Shown: positions 52,529 to 62,101, counted from the first letter of the stretch. The stretch: DNA of 64,000 nt from Lachnospiraceae bacterium (GCA_017482485.1 JAFUMV010000053.1:56678-120677), one strand, 5' to 3'. Notes: generated by a model not told the origin, from the letters alone. Program-made: numbers and translations.

Positions 52529-53279
52529 TTTGTCCCACCTCATCGCTTTCCGCAGCATGACTGTCCGCACTGCATTTTTCTCTGTTGTCCTCTATCTGAA
52601 CAATTTTTCCATCGATAATATGAAAAATTCTGTCCGCAAATCCTGCCAGATGATTATCATGAGTTACCATAACCAATGTCTGCTGTTTTTCCCGCACTAC
52701 CTTCTGCATAAGCCGCATCACTTCCTCGGAAGTGTTGGAATCCAGATTTCCGGTAGGCTCATCTGCAAAAATGATTTCGGGATTCACCACCAGCGCCCGG
52801 GCAACGCCAACACGCTGCTGCTGACCGCCGGACATCTGCGTCGGTTTGTGATGCTTGTACTTCTTAAGACCAACCATGTCCAGAAGCGTGTTTGCCTTTT
52901 TCATTCTCGCTTCCTTGCTCACACCCTGAAAAGTCAGCGGCAGCGCCACATTTTCCAGCGCAGTCATCGTTCCCATCAGGTTGAAGGACTGAAAAATAAA
53001 GCCGATGTGCTCCCGCCGGAATTTGACCAGCTGATTTTCCGTTTTGGTTTCCATATGTTCTCCGGCAATGATGATTTCACCCTTTGTGGGTTTTTCCAAC
53101 CCTGCCAGCATATTTAACAAAGTGGACTTACCGGAACCTGAAGTTCCCACAATCGAACAGAACTCGCCTTTATAAATGGTAAAATCAACTCCGTTTAAGG
53201 CCCTGACCTTCGAATCTCCGACTCTGTATATCTTATAGAGATCCTTCACCTGAATCACAGGCTTTCTCGATTCCTCCAT
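52512..53279 (-). CDS. ABC transporter ATP-binding protein, MacB/LolD type
   Basis: A 255-residue ATPase. Walker A GTSGSGKSTLLNMLAG near residue 43, signature MSGGQQQRVGVARAL near 148, Walker B EIIFADEPTGNLDSNTSEEV and the switch His in MVTHDN. It partners the MacB-type permease encoded two genes later. A probable extended -10 (TGATATACT, about 53326-53334) gives a ~45-nt leader. Confidence 0.94.
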   Translation of the reverse strand: MEESRKPVIQVKDLYKIYRVGDSKVRALNGVDFTIYKGEFCSIVGTSGSGKSTLLNMLAGLEKPTKGEIIIAGEHMETKTENQLVKFRREHIGFIFQSFNLMGTMTALENVALPLTFQGVSKEARMKKANTLLDMVGLKKYKHHKPTQMSGGQQQRVGVARALVVNPEIIFADEPTGNLDSNTSEEVMRLMQKVVREKQQTLVMVTHDNHLAGFADRIFHIIDGKIVQIEDNREKCSADSHAAESDEVGQNEQNE

Positions 53280-53380
53280 ATCACAGATGCTCCCTCAAAA
53301 CTCGTTTAAAACTTACAGTATAGTAAAGTATATCATAATCTATTTTCAAAGTCTTTAAGAATCATTTAAGCTTTTGACAA

Positions 53381-53472
53381 ATTTAAAAGGCACCAGCCCC
53401 TTTCCGGATAAAAATGCGTAACCTAAGCAAAACAAGTTTCACATTTTATGCCAAAATGGAGGCTGATGCCTT
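53381..53472 (-). terminator. Terminator of the aspartokinase operon with crossing alternative stem
   Basis: Minus strand: AAGGCATCAGCC (53461-53472) pairs with GGCTGGTGCCTT (53387-53398), 12 bp with one wobble pair, followed by TTTAAATTT. The ~62-nt loop contains CATTTT/AAAATG. A TTTCACA just 5' of the stem can pair with TGTGAAA inside the loop, which crosses the main stem. Confidence 0.55.
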
Positions 53473-53554
53473 GTGAAATTTCTTATCGAAACACACGGAA
53501 GTGCCAAAAGCTGCTGCACGCGTTGGGGCATGACGTCATAAAAGAGCGCTCACC

Positions 53555-54874
53555 TTACAGCTGTACTAACACGAACATATTATAAATTGCGCGTATTGCG
53601 CTTTCAAAATCTTCATTGCGCACACCGATAATGATGTTTAACTCACTGGAACCCTGATCAATCATGCGGATGTTGATGTCTGCATGTGACAGTGCCGCGA
53701 AAATTCTTGCCGCTGTACCTCTCATGGATTTCATGCCGCGGCCCACAACTGCGATCAGCGCAAGATCAGCTTCAATATCCACCATATCGGGATCTGCCAG
53801 TCTGTGAATTGCGGATACGACGTTCTGCTCCTTATCCATGAATTCGTCCTGATGCACGAATACGGTCAGGGTGTCGATGCCGGAGGGCACATGCTCAAAG
53901 GAGATTCCGTTGTCTTCAAAGGCCTGCAGTACCTTACGGCCAAATCCGATTTCGGAGTTCATCATGTCTTTTTCAATATTGATGGAGCAAAAGCCTTTCT
54001 TTCCGGCAATGCCTGTGATAATATATTTGGACTTCTGACAGGTGCTCTCCACAATCCATGTACCACTGTCATCCGGATCATTGGTATTGCGGATATTGAT
54101 CGGAATTCCCTCTCTTCTCACGGGGAAGATCGCTTCTTCATGAAGCACGGAAGCGCCCATGTAAGAAAGCTCACGCAGTTCTCTGTAAGTGATGGTTTCA
54201 ATTTTTTCAGGATTGGGAATGATGCGGGGGTCCGCAATCAAAAATCCGGAGACATCTGTCCAGTTTTCATAAACATCAGCCTGCACTGCCTTAGCCACGA
54301 TAGAACCGGTAATGTCGGACCCACCTCTTGAGAAGGTACGCACAGAGCCATCGGGATTGGAGCCGTAAAAGCCGGGAATGACCGCATTGGGCATATTTTT
54401 CAGACGCTCGCTCAAAATATCATTGGTCAGCTGAGCATCAAATTCGCCGTCTTCTTTAAATTTTACGACTTCTGCTGCATCCACAAATTCAAAGCCAAGA
54501 TATGCTGCCATGATGATACCGTTTAAATATTCACCGCGGGAAGCCGCATAGTCCTTGCCTGCATGCGCTTTAAAATTGCTTTCGATTTTTACAAACTCAT
54601 TATCCAGAGAAAGTTCCAGTTTTAAGCCGTTAATAATCTCTTCATATCTTTCTTTGATAGCCCGAAGCTCCAGGCTGAAATCCTTATCCTCTGCAGCCAG
54701 TGCATAGCAGCCATAAAGCATATCTGTCACTTTTGTATCTTTCGCATAACGCTTACCGGGTGCACTGGGCACTACAAATCTTCTGGAGGATTCCGCCCGC
54801 ACGATGGCGCCCACTTTTTCAAACTGCGCTGCGCTGGCGAGGGAACTGCCGCCGAATTTCACAACTTTTCTCAT
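53555..54874 (-). CDS. lysC: Aspartate kinase
   Basis: A 439-residue aspartokinase. The catalytic domain begins MRKVVKFGGSSLASAAQFEKV and has RGGSDITGSIVA and YMGASVLHEEAIFPV. Two C-terminal ACT domains (GKKGFCSINIEKDMM and VGRGMKSMRGTAARIFAALSHADINIRMIDQG) give feedback control by lysine or threonine. It catalyses the first step from aspartate to Thr, Met and Lys. It is the last gene of the operon. ATG 54874 is preferred over TTG 54877. Confidence 0.95.
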   Translation of the reverse strand: MRKVVKFGGSSLASAAQFEKVGAIVRAESSRRFVVPSAPGKRYAKDTKVTDMLYGCYALAAEDKDFSLELRAIKERYEEIINGLKLELSLDNEFVKIESNFKAHAGKDYAASRGEYLNGIIMAAYLGFEFVDAAEVVKFKEDGEFDAQLTNDILSERLKNMPNAVIPGFYGSNPDGSVRTFSRGGSDITGSIVAKAVQADVYENWTDVSGFLIADPRIIPNPEKIETITYRELRELSYMGASVLHEEAIFPVRREGIPINIRNTNDPDDSGTWIVESTCQKSKYIITGIAGKKGFCSINIEKDMMNSEIGFGRKVLQAFEDNGISFEHVPSGIDTLTVFVHQDEFMDKEQNVVSAIHRLADPDMVDIEADLALIAVVGRGMKSMRGTAARIFAALSHADINIRMIDQGSSELNIIIGVRNEDFESAIRAIYNMFVLVQL

Positions 54875-54926
54875 CAATCTTCTCTCCCGTCATTTATCTT
54901 CCTGTTTTCACTTTTGGCAAAACATT

Positions 54927-56126
54927 TTACTTTAAAAAATAGTTCATCAGTTCATGACCGTGCGCCAGATAATTGCCGCTTAAGATAGCCTCTGCTTCAT
55001 TATACTTCCAGTCATGCTGCACCTTTTTGGTGCTGTCATAAATCAGATACGGAACCTCTGCAGACGTATGAGTCCGCAGTGCAATCGGCGTGGGGTGATC
55101 CGGCATCACCAGCAGTTTGTAATCCACCTGCTTTGCTTCCAGCGCCTCGGTCAGGGGGCCGATCACTCTCTGATCCAGATATTCGATGGCCTGAATTTTC
55201 TTTTCCACACTGCCCTGATGACCCATTTCATCCGGCGCTTCTACATGGATATATGCAAAATCATAACCATCTTTTGTGAGCGCATCCACCGCCGCCTGCA
55301 TCTTTCCTTCATAGTTGGTGTGCAGACCGCCGTTTGCGCCTTCCACAGAGGCCACTCCCATTTTGGCACCCACTGCAATTCCCTTTAACAGATCAACAGC
55401 TGAAATCATCATGCCCTTCTTGCCGTACTTTTCTTCAAAAGAAGCCAGAGAAGGCTTTGTGCCCGCTCCCCAGAACCAGCAGCAATTGGCAGGACGCAGT
55501 CCGTTTTTCTTTCTTTCGATATTAAGAGGATGATTTTTCAAAATCTCATAGCTCTTTTTCATCATTTCCCGAAGCGTATCATCCTTCGGAAGATAACGTC
55601 CGATCACCTGTCCCAGCACATCATGCGGCGGCGTAAGTTCCACCACCTGACCGTTTTCCCAGATCAGACAGTGCCGATAGCTGGTACCCGGATAAAAATG
55701 ATAGGTTTCATTTTCCAGTTCTTTTTTCACCGCATTTAACAAAACCGTGCAGTCCTGCGTAGAAATTTCATCGGAACTATGGTCAATGATCGTCTTTTCT
55801 TCAAAAGGAACATCGTCTTCAGAAATTGTGACAACATTGCACCGAAGCGCCACATCCGTATCCTTCATGGGCACGCCGATAGAAAGAGCTTCCAGCGGAG
55901 AACGTCCTGAATAATATACTTTGGGGTCGTAACCGAGAACGGACAGATTCGCCGTGTCCGAACCGGGCACCATTCCCTCCGGTACAGTGCGCACCATACC
56001 GATTTCAGATTTCTGTGCTATTGCATCCAGTGCAGGTGTATTGGCATAAGAAAGCGGTGTTTTGCCTCTCAGCTCTGCCAATGGCTCATCAGCCATGCCG
56101 TCACCTAAAACTACTACATATTTCAT
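54927..56126 (-). CDS. ApgM-family protein; proposed homoserine kinase of the threonine operon
   Basis: A 399-residue metalloenzyme of the cofactor-independent phosphoglycerate mutase (ApgM, COG3635) family: MKYVVVLGDGMADEPL, SDTANLSVLGYDP (catalytic Ser region), HVEAPDEMGHQGSVEKK and MPDHPTPIALRTHT carry the metal ligands of the alkaline-phosphatase superfamily. In clostridia this subfamily is often named a proposed homoserine kinase because it lies with threonine genes and classical ThrB is missing. Its position between hom and lysC supports that role. GGAGG precedes ATG 56126. Confidence 0.88.
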   Translation of the reverse strand: MKYVVVLGDGMADEPLAELRGKTPLSYANTPALDAIAQKSEIGMVRTVPEGMVPGSDTANLSVLGYDPKVYYSGRSPLEALSIGVPMKDTDVALRCNVVTISEDDVPFEEKTIIDHSSDEISTQDCTVLLNAVKKELENETYHFYPGTSYRHCLIWENGQVVELTPPHDVLGQVIGRYLPKDDTLREMMKKSYEILKNHPLNIERKKNGLRPANCCWFWGAGTKPSLASFEEKYGKKGMMISAVDLLKGIAVGAKMGVASVEGANGGLHTNYEGKMQAAVDALTKDGYDFAYIHVEAPDEMGHQGSVEKKIQAIEYLDQRVIGPLTEALEAKQVDYKLLVMPDHPTPIALRTHTSAEVPYLIYDSTKKVQHDWKYNEAEAILSGNYLAHGHELMNYFLK

Positions 56127-56152
56127 AATCTCCTCCATTTTGAAGCAACCGA

Positions 56153-57361
56153 TCAGTCTTTCAATCTGATTCTGGATACAAAACCGGAAAGCTGCGCTTT
56201 CTTTTGCTCAAATTCCGCTTCTGTCATTTCGCCGGACATAAAACCGAATTCTTCCGGATAATTCTCCAGATATATTTTTTCCACGCTTCCGAAAAGCTCA
56301 TTCGCTTTTGCTTCATCCACCTTATTGACTCTTACAAAAAATCTTCCTTTTGCGCTTGAAAAATCCTTCAGGGAAACATTCTCTTCTTCCCAGAGACAGG
56401 GCAGATGCTCACCAAAGTTTCTGGCACATTCCACCACATCCCCAACCACTGCACTGGCGGTAGGAAGCTTTCCTGCTCCTCTGCCGTAATACATGGAATC
56501 CCCAAGGGTATTTCCTTTTACAAAAACCGCGTTAAACACATCGTTTACACCAGCCAGCGGATTTTCCTTTGTGATCATATAAGGGGCAACCGCAGCCAGA
56601 TAGCCGTCTTCTTTTTCCTTTGCCATGGCCAGAAGCTTTATCGTCATGTTCAGCTTTGCTGCATAGGAAAAATCTGCGGGTGTAACAGCAGTAATTCCCT
56701 CTGTATAAATCTGCTTAAAATCAACCGTTTTGCCGGACATCAAAGAGGAAAGAATGGCAATTTTCCTGCAGGCATCGTAGCCTTCCACATCAGCTTCCGG
56801 ATTGCGTTCCGCATACCCCTTATCCTGTGCCTCTTTGAGAGCATCCTCAAATCTTGCTCCTTCTCTTTCCATCTTCGTTAAAATATAGTTCGTGGTTCCG
56901 TTTAAAATACCGGAGATTTCCACCACTCTTTCTGCTGTCAGCGCACTGTTCATGGGGCGAATGATCGGAATACCGCCGCCAACACTGGCCTCAAAGAGAT
57001 AGTTACACTTATTTTTTTCAGCCAGAGCGATCAGCTCCGCACCGTGATTGGCAACCAGCTCCTTATTGGAAGTACACACGCTCTTGCCGGCCTGGAGGGC
57101 TTTTTTGGAAAAAGTATAAGCCGGCTCGTTGCCGCCCATGGTTTCGCAGATAATGGAAATTTCCGGATCTTCCAGAATCACATTCACATCATGCACTACC
57201 TTGTCTTCATTGGGATCGCCGGGAAATTCCCGCAAATCCAGAATATATTTCACTTCCAGCGTATCTTTTATTCTCTTTTCAATCAGGCTGCGGTTTGTGT
57301 CAATCACTTCCGCCACACCGCTTCCTACTGTACCGTATCCTAAAATCGCTATTTTCGCCAT
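56153..57361 (-). CDS. hom: Homoserine dehydrogenase
   Basis: About 402 residues. The NAD(P)-binding start is AKIAILGYGTVGSGVAEV. The catalytic part has TSNKELVANHG, GGGIPIIRPM and ILNGTTNYILTKM with the conserved ALKEAQDKGYAERNPEADVEGYDACRKIAILSS block, whose Lys/Asp/Glu are the catalytic and metal ligands. It reduces aspartate semialdehyde to homoserine. The C-terminal ACT-like tail is short. ATG 57361 follows GGGAGG. One transcript with the ACT protein upstream and the ApgM-like gene downstream. Confidence 0.96.
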   Translation of the reverse strand: MAKIAILGYGTVGSGVAEVIDTNRSLIEKRIKDTLEVKYILDLREFPGDPNEDKVVHDVNVILEDPEISIICETMGGNEPAYTFSKKALQAGKSVCTSNKELVANHGAELIALAEKNKCNYLFEASVGGGIPIIRPMNSALTAERVVEISGILNGTTNYILTKMEREGARFEDALKEAQDKGYAERNPEADVEGYDACRKIAILSSLMSGKTVDFKQIYTEGITAVTPADFSYAAKLNMTIKLLAMAKEKEDGYLAAVAPYMITKENPLAGVNDVFNAVFVKGNTLGDSMYYGRGAGKLPTASAVVGDVVECARNFGEHLPCLWEEENVSLKDFSSAKGRFFVRVNKVDEAKANELFGSVEKIYLENYPEEFGFMSGEMTEAEFEQKKAQLSGFVSRIRLKD

Positions 57362-57454
57362 CTGATCCTCCCGTTTATCCTGTGTTGATTTGCGGCTGCC
57401 CTGCATCCATTCTCACAGCCACGCGTTTCACAATTTATTCTCTCCTGCAAAAGA

Positions 57455-57898
57455 TTACTCTCTCGCAAGAATCTTTACTCCCTGCACACCGCTTTTGTTC
57501 TCCAGTTCATTAAGCATTGCCGAAATATCGCGGGTGTCCTGAAGAACCTGTACGCTCACGCTCAGAGCTGCCACTCCATTGATTGGAATACTCTGATGGA
57601 TCGTCAGAATATTTGCCCCGAACTGTGCAATAATTCTGAGCACATCCGACAATACACCGGGCTCATCGTCGATCTGCATCGAGAGCGTGATCGTCTTTCC
57701 CTGGGTATTGTCATGAAACGGGAAAATATCGTCCTTGTACTTATAAAAAGAACTTCTGCTGATTCCAACGCTGTCGACCGCATCCTGGATGGTCGGAACC
57801 TTTCCTGATTCCAAAAGCCGCTTGGCTTCCACCACCTTCAAAAGGACCTCCGGCACTGCTTTTTTGGTCACAACATAATATTTGGTAGGCTCTGCCAT
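57455..57898 (-). CDS. ACT-domain regulatory protein (PheB/UPF0735-like)
   Basis: A 147-residue protein. The N-terminal part (VLLKVVEAKRLLESGKVPTIQDAVDSVGISRSSFYKYKDDIFPF) is a small helix-turn-helix-like segment, and the C-terminal ~75 residues are an ACT domain (ITLSMQIDDEPGVLSDVLRIIAQFGANILTIHQSIP). UPF0735 proteins are thought to bind amino acids. As first gene before hom it probably senses an aspartate-family amino acid. GGGGAAGGA supports ATG 57898. Confidence 0.9.
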   Translation of the reverse strand: MAEPTKYYVVTKKAVPEVLLKVVEAKRLLESGKVPTIQDAVDSVGISRSSFYKYKDDIFPFHDNTQGKTITLSMQIDDEPGVLSDVLRIIAQFGANILTIHQSIPINGVAALSVSVQVLQDTRDISAMLNELENKSGVQGVKILARE

Positions 57899-57952
57899 TT
57901 CATCCTTCCCCTTTGTTTTTATCACGCACACACTTGTGCGTCATCGGGAGAT

Positions 57953-57981
57953 ATTGTAGCATAGCCTACCAATTTATTCAA
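57953..57981 (-). promoter_or_regulatory. Promoter of the threonine-branch operon
   Basis: Minus-strand TTGAAT (57976-57981), 17-bp spacer ending TGC, TACAAT (57953-57958). The short leader contains a hairpin GACGCACA/TGTGCGTG (57924-57943), with no T-box. Confidence 0.75.
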
Positions 57982-58060
57982 GTAAATTATTGTACTTAAT
58001 TCCATACAATATAACAGCTGTTACGTTTTGCTGACATCGGGAGCAAACAGTAACTAACCC

Positions 58061-58846
58061 TTATCTTACCATCGCCAGTCCATACAGAATCAGTAAATGC
58101 AGCGGATAAAACAGATAAAAGAAATACTTTCCTCTTTTCCATTTTCTTATGCCATTATAGCGGGAAATCACAGGAATTGCAAGAATCCCGAAGCATTCCG
58201 AACTGATGGAAGCAACCGCATAATACCAGGCCAGCGTGCTGCCTGCATTTCCATTTAAAACAGGATCCATTAAAAATGCCAGACAGAACAGACAAAAGCC
58301 GGTCAGGAGGGACGGTCTTTGATATCTGGCATAAAAATAAAAGACTGCCGCCAGCGCCGGGCCTGCTGCACCATAATCAAAATGAAGCCATTCCGACAAC
58401 GCCATAGTCAAAAGTATGATCAGGGCAGTCTTCAGCACGATATTCCCGCGGCCTCCGGCCCGCTCATCCTGCATCTGATCCAGCACTTTTTTTAAGGCCG
58501 CAAGCATCAGAAGGCTTATTGTCAGCGTCCAGAACACATTCTGCCAGCGAAATGTACATATTGTTCCCGCCAGAGCGAGATCAAAGGGGATTTCCGAAAT
58601 CAGAGAAAATACCGCCATCCGTCCGATATATCTTTGGACGCTTGAGGTATGCACAAATCCCATGATTAACAGCCATACATAAATGGGGAAGGCAATTCTG
58701 CCAATTACCCGCCAGAGCTCCTGCTGCGGAAATAACACTGCTCCGGTATGGTCAATCACCATGGTAACCATGGCGATGACCTTCAGGCAATCAGCTGAAA
58801 TGCCTTCATTTTTCCTGTTTTTTATTCCGTTTATCTGCTTCTGCAT
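58061..58846 (-). CDS. TraX-family membrane protein
   Basis: A 261-residue integral membrane protein with about eight helices. The TraX pattern is present: ADCLKVIAMVTMVIDHTGAVLFP near the N terminus, GRIAFPIYVWLLIMGFVHTSS, and KYFFYLFYPLHLLILYG at the C end. TraX was first known as an F-pilin acetylase, but chromosomal Firmicute homologues are widespread and of unknown role. It starts one base after the glyA stop, so translation is probably coupled. No conjugation genes are nearby. Confidence 0.88.
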   Translation of the reverse strand: MQKQINGIKNRKNEGISADCLKVIAMVTMVIDHTGAVLFPQQELWRVIGRIAFPIYVWLLIMGFVHTSSVQRYIGRMAVFSLISEIPFDLALAGTICTFRWQNVFWTLTISLLMLAALKKVLDQMQDERAGGRGNIVLKTALIILLTMALSEWLHFDYGAAGPALAAVFYFYARYQRPSLLTGFCLFCLAFLMDPVLNGNAGSTLAWYYAVASISSECFGILAIPVISRYNGIRKWKRGKYFFYLFYPLHLLILYGLAMVR

Positions 58847-58847
58847 A

Positions 58848-60089
58848 TCAGCAGTCCAGCGGATATTTATCCGTCAGGGTCTTCACGATGGCTCTGGCTT
58901 TTTCCACGCCGGATTCCCCTTCTTTGATCACCAGGGCAATGGCCTCTGCAATCTGATCCATGTCCGCTGTATTCATACCTCTGGAGGTGACAGCAGGGGT
59001 TCCGAGACGGATGCCGCTGGTCACGAAAGGAGACTGGGGATCATTGGGAATAGTGTTTTTATTTGCGGTGATATGAGCTTCATCCAAAAGCTTTTCAACC
59101 GCCTTGCCGGTCAGACCGAAGGTGGTCAGATCCACAAGCATCAAATGGTTGTCGGTACCATTGGACACGATCTTGATGCCTCTCTCCTGCAGGCCCCTGC
59201 ACAGCGCCTGCGCATTGTCCACGATATTCTTCTGATATACCTTGAAGTCATCGCTTAAAGCTTCCTTGAAGCAAACGGCTTTGCCGGCAATCACATGCAT
59301 CAGCGGTCCTCCCTGAATGCCGGGGAAAATTGCCTTATTAAAGTTATATTTCTTCGCAGCTGCTTCATTTGCCAGAATCAGACCGCCGCGGGGACCCCGA
59401 AGAGTCTTGTGCGTGGTAGTTGTTACCACGTCCGCATAGGGAATCGGGCTGGGATGAAGTCCTGCTGCCACTAAACCTGCGATGTGAGCCATATCCACCA
59501 TCAGACATGCGCCTACTTCATCTGCCACCTCTCTGAATTTAGCCCAGTCAATGGTTCTCGCATAAGCGGATGCTCCTGCGATGATCATCTTGGGTTTGCA
59601 TTCCAGAGCCAGCGCTCTCATTTTTTCGTAATCAAGAAAGCCGTTGTCATCCACACCATAAGGAACAACTTTAAAGTATTTGCCGGAAAGATTCACCGGA
59701 CTTCCATGTGTCAGATGACCGCCGTGATCCAGGTTCATACCCATGATCGTATCGCCGGGATTTAACACAGCAAACTGTACTGCCATATTTGCCTGTGCGC
59801 CGGAATGGGGCTGAACATTTGCATAATCGCATCCAAAAAGCTTCTTCGCACGTTCGATTGCCAGATTTTCCACTTCATCCACACACTGACATCCGCCGTA
59901 ATAACGCTTGCCAGGATAGCCTTCCGCATATTTGTTGGTCAGCACACTGCCCATTGCCGCCATAACTGCTTTGCTCACCCAGTTTTCAGAGGCAATCAGT
60001 TCAATATGACTGTTCTGTCTTTCCTGCTCTGCCACAATCGCATCAGCGATTTCAGGATCCACTTTTTTTACTTCGTCCAAAGAATACAT
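58848..60089 (-). CDS. glyA: Serine hydroxymethyltransferase
   Basis: A 413-residue PLP enzyme. [47 protein letters not shown] and the PLP-lysine motif [16 protein letters not shown] (Lys near residue 226) are classical. It converts serine to glycine and loads one-carbon units on tetrahydrofolate. The second ATG (60089) has the better distance from GGAGG. Its promoter is at 60191-60219. Confidence 0.98.
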   Translation of the reverse strand: MYSLDEVKKVDPEIADAIVAEQERQNSHIELIASENWVSKAVMAAMGSVLTNKYAEGYPGKRYYGGCQCVDEVENLAIERAKKLFGCDYANVQPHSGAQANMAVQFAVLNPGDTIMGMNLDHGGHLTHGSPVNLSGKYFKVVPYGVDDNGFLDYEKMRALALECKPKMIIAGASAYARTIDWAKFREVADEVGACLMVDMAHIAGLVAAGLHPSPIPYADVVTTTTHKTLRGPRGGLILANEAAAKKYNFNKAIFPGIQGGPLMHVIAGKAVCFKEALSDDFKVYQKNIVDNAQALCRGLQERGIKIVSNGTDNHLMLVDLTTFGLTGKAVEKLLDEAHITANKNTIPNDPQSPFVTSGIRLGTPAVTSRGMNTADMDQIAEAIALVIKEGESGVEKARAIVKTLTDKYPLDC

Positions 60090-60190
60090 TTTCATTTCCT
60101 CCTCATGACACGGAATCCGTGTAAGCGGCAGCTTTCAAAAACCCGGACAGCTGCCTGATTTTCATGCTTTAATCTGTTAAAGATTCTATG

Positions 60191-60219
60191 ATTATATCAC
60201 AGCACATTTTCATCCGCAA
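60191..60219 (-). promoter_or_regulatory. Promoter of glyA
   Basis: Minus-strand TTGCGG (60214-60219), 17-bp spacer, TATAAT (60191-60196). The ~95-nt leader has two hairpins: GGCAGCT/AGCTGCC (60137-60165) and ACACGG/CCGTGT (60108-60121). Confidence 0.75.
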
Positions 60220-60268
60220 CGTAAAATTAGCGCTGCACACATACAATATATAAAAATAGAATTTCGAA

Positions 60269-60304
60269 TAAAAAAAGCGCACGAAAAAAGTTCTCATGCG
60301 CTTT
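60269..60304 (-). terminator. Terminator after the PAP2-like gene
   Basis: AAAGCGCA/TGCGCTTT arms at 60274-60281 and 60297-60304; on the minus strand the 3' side continues TTTTTTTATTC. Confidence 0.75.
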
Positions 60305-60330
60305 CACATTCTTATTAAATCAGTGCCGCC

Positions 60331-61025
60331 TCAGCTCATTCTGGCGCGCTTACGGGCCCTTCTTGCCGCCTGATACCGGTATTTGTGCTGACATACTCCT
60401 ACAATATCGTAATAGTATACGGTAACGTACATGGCAGCCGCCATAATAAATGCTGTCAGTACATCAAACATGGAATGCTGTTTAATTAATACGGTAGACA
60501 TGATAATCAAAATGCATAACACCAGCGAACCATATCTGATTTTTTATTTTCAGAAAGCTCCTTATTGTTCAAAACCGCCAGATGCGCCCCGATGGAATTA
60601 AACACATGGATGCTTGGAAACAGATTCGTTGCTGTATCCGTCTTCCAGAGCAGACCGATCATCCAGGTGAAAACATTATCCACCGGAAATTCCTTAAGCC
60701 GCAAATGATGCACGTTCGGAATACAGGTGGAAAAGATCAAAATTACCGTCATTCCCGTTCCCAAAAATACACCGTTTCTCCAGTATCCCTCCCTATCCTT
60801 AAAAAAGAGATAAATCAATACGGCGGGTATATAGAGAAACCAGAGCAGATAGGGCACCACAAACACTTCACAAAACGGTATGTAATTATCAATCGTCATA
60901 TGCACATTCATATATTCGCTGGCTTTTACCTGTCTTTGCTCCAGGTACGCAAACCATACAAGATAAATCACACTGTATATGATCATCGGCAAACCATGCT
61001 TATACTTTCTATAAAATTCCTTCAC
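60331..61025 (-). pseudogene. PAP2-family phosphatase split by a -1 frameshift at an A6 run
   Basis: The first frame (61025-60507, 172 codons) has five helices and the PAP2 motif NLFPSIHVFNSIGAHLAVL (PSxH). It ends abruptly at TGA 60507. The third phosphatase motif, STVLIKQHSMFDVLTAF (the nucleophilic His and Asp), lies in the -1 frame and continues to 60331. The switch falls in GAAAATAAAAAATC at about 60537-60550; one extra A would restore a ~225-residue protein. Mutation, a sequencing slip or programmed -1 slippage are possible. PAP2 enzymes dephosphorylate membrane lipids such as undecaprenyl pyrophosphate. Confidence 0.8.
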
Positions 61026-61053
61026 AAATTTCTCCTCTTAAATAAAACTTCAG

Positions 61054-62025
61054 CTAGCATATAAATCGAAGCTGCTGCTTTTCCACCCAGACTGTAATCT
61101 TCTGATGATTCCCCCAGACCTCGCCGTCTGTATGCAGACACAGCGGGTAAGAAGTTTCGATTTCAATCCGGGATGCAATTTCACTGCTCACACCGTTAAA
61201 GCGATAATGCTGCCCTTTCAGTGCAAAAGGAATGACAATCGGAAATTTCCAGTGTGGCAGACCGTCCACCACACATAAATCCAGCTTTCCGTCCTGATGA
61301 TCTGCCTGCGGGCAGAAGTTAAAGCCGCCTCCTTCAAAACGATGGGACATCATCGCCACAAACAGCATTCGATCGAGCACTCTTTTTCTGCTTCCATCCA
61401 TCAAAAGCGTTGTCTTCGTATAACGGCTGGTAAGCATGTTCTTCACGCCGATTCCCAGATAGGTGATTTTGCCCAGACCGATCTTATTGAGAATCCCCTT
61501 CATGGAGGAATTTTGAACCTCTTCACAGACAGCCGCATCATAACCGATACCGCAGCTCACTATAAATCTGCGCTCTTTTATTTTTCCGTTTTCTTCCCAG
61601 GAAACATATCCCACATCCATGGGACGTTCCTTTCCTTTCTCCAGCAGAGAAGCTATCGCCTTCTGCACATTCTTCTCAATGCCCATATCTCTGGCAAGAT
61701 CGTTGCCGGAGCCTGTCGGTATGCTTGAGAACCGTACTCTTTCAAAATTGCAGATTCCCTGCAGTGCCTCGTTGACCGTGCCGTCACCGCCCAACACAAC
61801 AAGAGAACACTCCTGTCCTTCGGTAAGATTCTCTGTTAACTTTCTTGCAATTTCTCCCATATCCCCTGCTTTTTGAGAAAAATGCACCTCATAAGCTGTG
61901 CCCTTTTCCAGCAATATCTGTTCTATCTGCTTCCACAGATGCATTCCCCTGCCGGAATGGGATGCAGGATTTACCATAAAATGCAGCAGTGCCTCCCCGC
62001 CCGCCGCCTGATTTACACAATGCAT
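61054..62025 (-). CDS. Diacylglycerol kinase-like lipid kinase (DagK/YegS family)
   Basis: A 323-residue soluble kinase. The start region is FMVNPASHSGRG; the nucleotide site VVLGGDGTVNEALQGI (GGDGT) and SIPTGSGNDLARDMG are diagnostic. Such enzymes phosphorylate diacylglycerol or related lipids, recycling lipid head groups. The PAP2 phosphatase gene directly downstream runs the opposite reaction. An internal ATG (61977) is another possible start; neither has a good Shine-Dalgarno site. Confidence 0.92.
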   Translation of the reverse strand: MHCVNQAAGGEALLHFMVNPASHSGRGMHLWKQIEQILLEKGTAYEVHFSQKAGDMGEIARKLTENLTEGQECSLVVLGGDGTVNEALQGICNFERVRFSSIPTGSGNDLARDMGIEKNVQKAIASLLEKGKERPMDVGYVSWEENGKIKERRFIVSCGIGYDAAVCEEVQNSSMKGILNKIGLGKITYLGIGVKNMLTSRYTKTTLLMDGSRKRVLDRMLFVAMMSHRFEGGGFNFCPQADHQDGKLDLCVVDGLPHWKFPIVIPFALKGQHYRFNGVSSEIASRIEIETSYPLCLHTDGEVWGNHQKITVWVEKQQLRFIC

Positions 62026-62101
62026 GTCTTATACCCGAGTATATGCCGTTTCTTTTGTTTTTATTCCTCATAAAACCTGTTTTTAAGCTTTATAAGTTTG
62101 T

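Noticed and set aside
58061-58846. TraX as evidence for a conjugative element
   Set aside because: No relaxase, coupling protein or T4SS gene nearby; chromosomal TraX homologues are common in Firmicutes.
60090-60190. Possible riboswitch in the glyA leader
   Set aside because: Only two simple hairpins; I see neither glycine nor THF aptamer consensus.
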